From: Pseudoalteromonas sp049257235
GTDB taxonomy: Bacteria > Pseudomonadota > Gammaproteobacteria > Enterobacterales > Alteromonadaceae
Assembly: GCF_049257235.1 (NCBI RefSeq)
Contig: NZ_JBMMUF010000002.1
Coordinates: 186,001-250,000, forward strand
Direction of reading: 5' to 3'
DNA length: 64,000 nt
The number at the start of each line of letters is the position of its first letter. Position 1 is the stretch's first letter. Position numbers and translations under genes: made by a program. Under the pieces are notes generated by a model. That model was not told where the DNA came from. It searched no databases and was given only the letters and a program-made list of their open reading frames with translations. Positions 61,070 to 64,000 of the stretch are shown in pieces.

Positions 61070-61195
61070 TTTATTCTCCTAAATTCGCAAAGTTGCGCCA
61101 TTTTTACCTTATTTCACTACCGCTGATAATCAAATGTCGGTGAATGAACGAGATTTGCCGTTAAATTTCATAAAACGTTACGCATGAACAGCAAG

Positions 61196-61223
61196 AGACG
61201 TTATCTGTATCGTGATAACGTCT
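61196..61223 (-). terminator. hairpin downstream of the membrane-protein gene
   Basis: Perfect 10-bp stem AGACGTTATC / GATAACGTCT, 8-base loop, 24 bases after the reverse-strand stop at 61247; no T-run. Confidence 0.5.
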
Positions 61224-61246
61224 GGATGAAGTATTGAGAGACTTTA

Positions 61247-61666
61247 TTATGCGTTTTTTGCAACACCTTGGCGCCAAGCGCAAAGCAAACTTGCCATAAG
61301 CAATACGATGGGGAGGGGCATCAATACTTTAATATATTGTGCCCACAACGCATGTTGAGGATGTAAATATACGCCAAGTACACCATATAATGTGAGCAAC
61401 ATGCCACACACCAGCGTGTTTTTGTATCCACTTGCTGTTCCCCAGCCTGAACTCATTGCACCAACAAGTAAACAACCAATGAGCCCCGCAAACATGCTTT
61501 GAGTTTGCAATCCGATATCAACTTCTGCCATGGCCATCGCTTGTTGGTGTGACACGCCCTCAGGCAGCCACATCTGTACTAACACTAAGCCCGCGACAGT
61601 GACATACAGCAAAAATGCGGTGATTGTTTTAATGATGATTTTGATATTTAATTTATTGTTTAACAT
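61247..61666 (-). CDS. small four-helix membrane protein of unknown function
   Basis: 139 residues with about four hydrophobic segments (~12-32, 58-78, 82-100, 110-130). No family was recognised. AAGGAG precedes the ATG, and this site can pair with an upstream copy of its complement (61669-61707). The gene follows the Xre regulator in the same direction with 47 bases between, so it is probably in one operon with it. Confidence 0.7.
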   Translation of the reverse strand: MLNNKLNIKIIIKTITAFLLYVTVAGLVLVQMWLPEGVSHQQAMAMAEVDIGLQTQSMFAGLIGCLLVGAMSSGWGTASGYKNTLVCGMLLTLYGVLGVYLHPQHALWAQYIKVLMPLPIVLLMASLLCAWRQGVAKNA

Positions 61667-61668
61667 GG

Positions 61669-61707
61669 TTTTCTCCTTTTATTTAATGGGTGTTAGCAAG
61701 GAGAAAA
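61669..61707 (-). promoter_or_regulatory. hairpin masking the ribosome-binding site of the membrane-protein gene
   Basis: On the mRNA, TTTTCTCCTT (61698-61707) pairs perfectly with AAGGAGAAAA (61669-61678), the Shine-Dalgarno region of the downstream gene. This 10-bp stem with a 19-base loop would reduce translation when formed. It may also weakly attenuate transcription. Confidence 0.4.
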
Positions 61708-61713
61708 AAGGGA

Positions 61714-62199
61714 TTATTTGAACAGTCCGCGTTTGTAGCCTTTATAAACTAGGACACTTACTGAAAACAGCAACGCAAGCGACACTGTGTTTTTCAAAAG
61801 CTCCATGGTCTCAGTGTCTATGCGCTCAGCTGTATAGGCATCATAAATGCCCCAAAAGCCAAAGCAATTTGCCGCTATCACAAACAATAACGACATTAAC
61901 AGCTGGTTCTTATCTCTTTTGGTACCAGAGCTTTGGTTGTTGTGCTCACTCGAGCCTTCATGAGAGAGGCTGCCAATGGTGTCACTGTGTTGCTCTATTG
62001 GGGCGCTTAATAGTTGCTCACAACTAACCTCAAGCACTGCAGCAATACTCTTCACTGATTCTTGCGAAGCAACACCTTTGGCTTCTATACGTTGCACCGT
62101 GCGAATACTTAATCCTGCCATCATGGCGAGTTGCTCTTGTGAGTAACAGCGGCTATCGCGAAGGCTTTTTAGAGTGTGAACATTTATTTTCATTTTCAT
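61714..62199 (-). CDS. Xre-family regulator with C-terminal membrane segment
   Basis: 161 residues. The N-terminal HTH (LKSLRDSRCYSQEQLAMMAGLSIRTVQRIEAKG, ~6-38) is a clear Xre/Cro domain; after a charged linker come two hydrophobic segments (~95-115 and ~130-150). Start at 62199 is chosen because AAGGAG is 8 bases upstream; an ATG at 62226 lies upstream of that site. The ribosome-binding site lies inside an inverted repeat (62205-62245), so the gene may be autoregulated. A membrane protein follows. Confidence 0.85.
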   Translation of the reverse strand: MKMKINVHTLKSLRDSRCYSQEQLAMMAGLSIRTVQRIEAKGVASQESVKSIAAVLEVSCEQLLSAPIEQHSDTIGSLSHEGSSEHNNQSSGTKRDKNQLLMSLLFVIAANCFGFWGIYDAYTAERIDTETMELLKNTVSLALLFSVSVLVYKGYKRGLFK

Positions 62200-62204
62200 A
62201 TTTA

Positions 62205-62245
62205 GGGTCTCCTTGCTAACTGCCAATTAAGTTAGCAGTAGACCC
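62205..62245 (-). promoter_or_regulatory. inverted repeat over the Xre ribosome-binding site
   Basis: GGGTCTCCTTGCTAACT (62205-62221) and AGTTAGCAGTAGACCC (62230-62245) form a near-perfect 16-bp inverted repeat with an 8-base loop. On the mRNA it lies just before the Xre start and hides the Shine-Dalgarno AAGGAG. It could be the DNA operator for the Xre protein or an RNA switch. Confidence 0.5.
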
Positions 62246-62424
62246 TTTCCTGCAATACGACAGAGGTGCGAAATGCATCTGACATTGTTACGTAACGAAT
62301 ACGACACTATAGGCAATGATTATTGTTTTTTAAAGGTTTTTTATGCAGCTCGCGCCAAAGCTATTGTAGGTGTAACCTCAACAAGGGTAAGCTGAGAAAT
62401 ACAGGTATCGCGTTTGGAGAATAC

Positions 62425-63453
62425 TCAAACTTGGGCCTCTTTCACATGCTTTTTCAGCTTCCCCCAACGTCGACGAGCAAAGCGGCGCATATTGGCGATT
62501 TGGTCGGTTTCATCCAAAATTGAACGGCCAATAATTGTCTCTAAAATGTCTTCCATGGTGATCACACCTTGCCAAGAACCATATTCATCGTACACAAGAC
62601 ACATATGGTGTTGCTCTTCAATGAGTTGTGTGAGCAATCGCTCTAAGCTGGTGTTGTTGACGACAACTTTTGGTTTTCGAGCAAAGTCTAAGGCGCAGGT
62701 TTGATTCTCAACAGTAATGAGATCAGATTTAAATAAAATGCCCAGCGGTGCTTCATCCTCATCAAGAATAGGAAAGCGCGAGAACTGGCTTCTTGTCACC
62801 TTGTTGCGAATGTCTTCAAGTGACATGTCAGGCTTGAGCGTTTCACACACAATACGTGGTGTCATAACATCACGCACCTTCATGGTGTGTAAGTCTAATA
62901 TGTTGGTGATAGTGCGGTGTTCCGTCTCATCAATGTGCTCTAACTCAACGCCAAGTGACGATAACGCTTTGATTTCAGTCCTGAGATCTTCTTCAGTATT
63001 ACTGCCGCCAAGCATGCGGGTAATGTTGTCTGATATCCAAATAAATGGTTTGAGAATCCAGATTAGAAAATTGAGAACGGGAGGCAAGATGACTGAAATT
63101 TGTCGCCAAAACTGAGCGCCAATGGTTTTAGGGATGATTTCAGACAACAACAAAATCAAAATCGTCATCACCGCTGAAGTGATACCTAGGTATCCGTTAC
63201 CAAATACGATAGTAACTTGGGCGCCGACACCTGCTGCGCCGACAGTATGGGCGACTGTATTGAGCGTTAAAATAGCGGCAAGGGGTTGATCGATTCTATC
63301 TTTGAGTTTTTTAAGTGATTGATATCGATGAGGGTTGTCTAGCTTTTGTTTTGCAATAAAGCTCGGAGTGATTGATAACAATGCGGCTTCGAGAATAGAG
63401 CATAAAAAAGACACGCCAATAGACAGAACAGCAAACGCGATGAGCAATAACAT
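62425..63453 (-). CDS. CNNM/CorC-type membrane protein with CBS pair
   Basis: 342 residues. An N-terminal DUF21 region with three or four membrane helices (~1-150; ends at the conserved SEIIPKTIGA) is followed by two CBS domains (VRDVMTPRIVCETL at ~193 and FARKPKVVVNNTSLERLL at ~260). The usual C-terminal CorC/HlyC transporter-associated domain is missing, so it resembles the short CNNM type. Such proteins are linked to magnesium or cobalt efflux; this role is inferred. The ATG at 63453 has only AAGGT some way upstream. Confidence 0.88.
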   Translation of the reverse strand: MLLLIAFAVLSIGVSFLCSILEAALLSITPSFIAKQKLDNPHRYQSLKKLKDRIDQPLAAILTLNTVAHTVGAAGVGAQVTIVFGNGYLGITSAVMTILILLLSEIIPKTIGAQFWRQISVILPPVLNFLIWILKPFIWISDNITRMLGGSNTEEDLRTEIKALSSLGVELEHIDETEHRTITNILDLHTMKVRDVMTPRIVCETLKPDMSLEDIRNKVTRSQFSRFPILDEDEAPLGILFKSDLITVENQTCALDFARKPKVVVNNTSLERLLTQLIEEQHHMCLVYDEYGSWQGVITMEDILETIIGRSILDETDQIANMRRFARRRWGKLKKHVKEAQV

Positions 63454-63538
63454 AAAGCGGTTTTTTGACCTTATTTATAAGTGAATTAACAATACGTGCC
63501 TTATTTATATTTGGGTTAAAAATCACAAATAAAAGCCT

Positions 63539-64000
63539 TTATGTTCGCTTCAGCGCGGTTTTCCCCATCAGAGTGTCTCGATGGCGAGTTATTGCTGTAT
63601 ATAACTCTGTCATCAGTAGTTTGATTCTTGGCACTTCAATGAGAGTGGGATGCGTCAGCACCCAAATCGGCGCAAATTCATGTGCCTCTTGGTTGCCTAC
63701 CTCAATTAGGTTGTCCATTTGGCCAGCGATATAACACGCTCCGTAAAGCAAACCTAAACCGCGGTTAGCGGCATCATGACGAACATGTAAATCATCAATA
63801 ACAATGCCTGCAGGTGCACAAGGGTAGGGGCTGTGCTTAATCCATGTCTGCTCTTTTACATCTGCTGACCTCACAATCCATGTATAGTTGTCAGGTGATG
63901 TGTTCTCGAAATAGTGTTGGTTTGCATAGTAATTGACGTACACAGCGCCTGCACAATGACCCACTAAATGTTCGCTGGGTTTATTGGCAACACGAATGAC
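63539..64000 (-). CDS. LysR-family transcriptional regulator (C-terminal part)
   Basis: The reverse strand is open from the window edge to a stop at 63539, giving the last ~153 residues. They look like a LysR effector-binding domain: PCAPAGIVIDDLHVRHDAANRGLGLLYGACYIA, followed by PIWVLTHPTLIEVPRIKLLMTEL near the C-terminus. The HTH is outside the window, so the target is unknown. The true start is beyond 64000; the internal GTG near 63964 is not a start. Confidence 0.85.
   Translation of the reverse strand, partial: VIRVANKPSEHLVGHCAGAVYVNYYANQHYFENTSPDNYTWIVRSADVKEQTWIKHSPYPCAPAGIVIDDLHVRHDAANRGLGLLYGACYIAGQMDNLIEVGNQEAHEFAPIWVLTHPTLIEVPRIKLLMTELYTAITRHRDTLMGKTALKRT

Noticed and set aside
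61247..62199. Toxin-antitoxin module
   Set aside because: An Xre regulator followed by a small membrane protein is suggestive, but the regulator is upstream, large and membrane-tethered, and the partner lacks any known toxin feature; kept only as a regulatory finding.

Overview
The window is chromosomal DNA from a marine gammaproteobacterium. GC content looks like the mid-40s percent by eye. Gene content and order suggest Alteromonadales, most likely Pseudoalteromonadaceae: pspF/pspABC-ycjX-ycjF, phhA-phhB, apt-dnaX / ybaB / recR / htpG, pabB-nudL-sdaA, an NAD-dependent leucine dehydrogenase, and several exported peptidases. This assignment is inference from gene content; no marker was searched against a database. 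There is no prophage, plasmid, CRISPR array or complete insertion sequence, and the layout is compact and mostly housekeeping.

Layout. 1-4.6 kb: phage-shock envelope-stress locus (pspF divergent from pspABC, then ycjX-ycjF) with a sigma54-type promoter. 4.7-7.3 kb: methionine gamma-lyase, then phenylalanine hydroxylase with its pterin dehydratase. 7.3-13.8 kb: apt-dnaX, ybaB, recR, htpG; dnaX carries a complete-looking programmed -1 frameshift cassette and htpG a near-consensus sigma32 promoter. 13.9-20.2 kb: CHASE3-HAMP-GGDEF cyclase, a large exported six-hairpin glycosidase, exported isoaspartyl peptidase, CBS protein. 20.2-32.1 kb: hrpA, a response regulator and PilZ protein, rlmI, HD hydrolase, VOC protein, HD-GYP response regulator and an MHYT-PAS hybrid kinase. 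32.1-38.5 kb: YgjP-type metallopeptidase, two tRNA-Tyr genes, small conserved proteins, a SulA-like gene, a purine permease, a coiled-coil protein of unknown function, and cysB. 38.6-47.2 kb: pabB-nudL-sdaA (reverse strand), class I fumarase, S9 peptidase, leucine dehydrogenase. 47.3-64 kb: CatA-like acyltransferase, propeller-type diguanylate cyclase, hrpB, mtfA, small outer-membrane barrel, propeller-amidohydrolase, Tim44-like protein, exported leucyl aminopeptidase, an Xre regulator/membrane protein pair, a CNNM-type membrane protein, and the end of a LysR regulator.

How genes work together. Cyclic-di-GMP signalling recurs: two GGDEF cyclases, one HD-GYP phosphodiesterase paired with a hybrid kinase, and a PilZ effector next to a stand-alone receiver. 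Amino-acid catabolism is prominent (methionine, phenylalanine, serine, leucine, peptides), fitting a marine heterotroph living on protein. Several regulatory structures are visible by eye: the dnaX frameshift cassette, a dispersed palindromic element present twice (24171-24440 and 33721-33863), four 8-bp direct repeats upstream of the SulA-like gene, two tandem palindromes upstream of cysB, and hairpins that would mask the ribosome-binding sites of the Xre/membrane-protein pair. No clear novel multi-gene system was found; the best leads are these cis-elements and the SulA-like and Xre loci.
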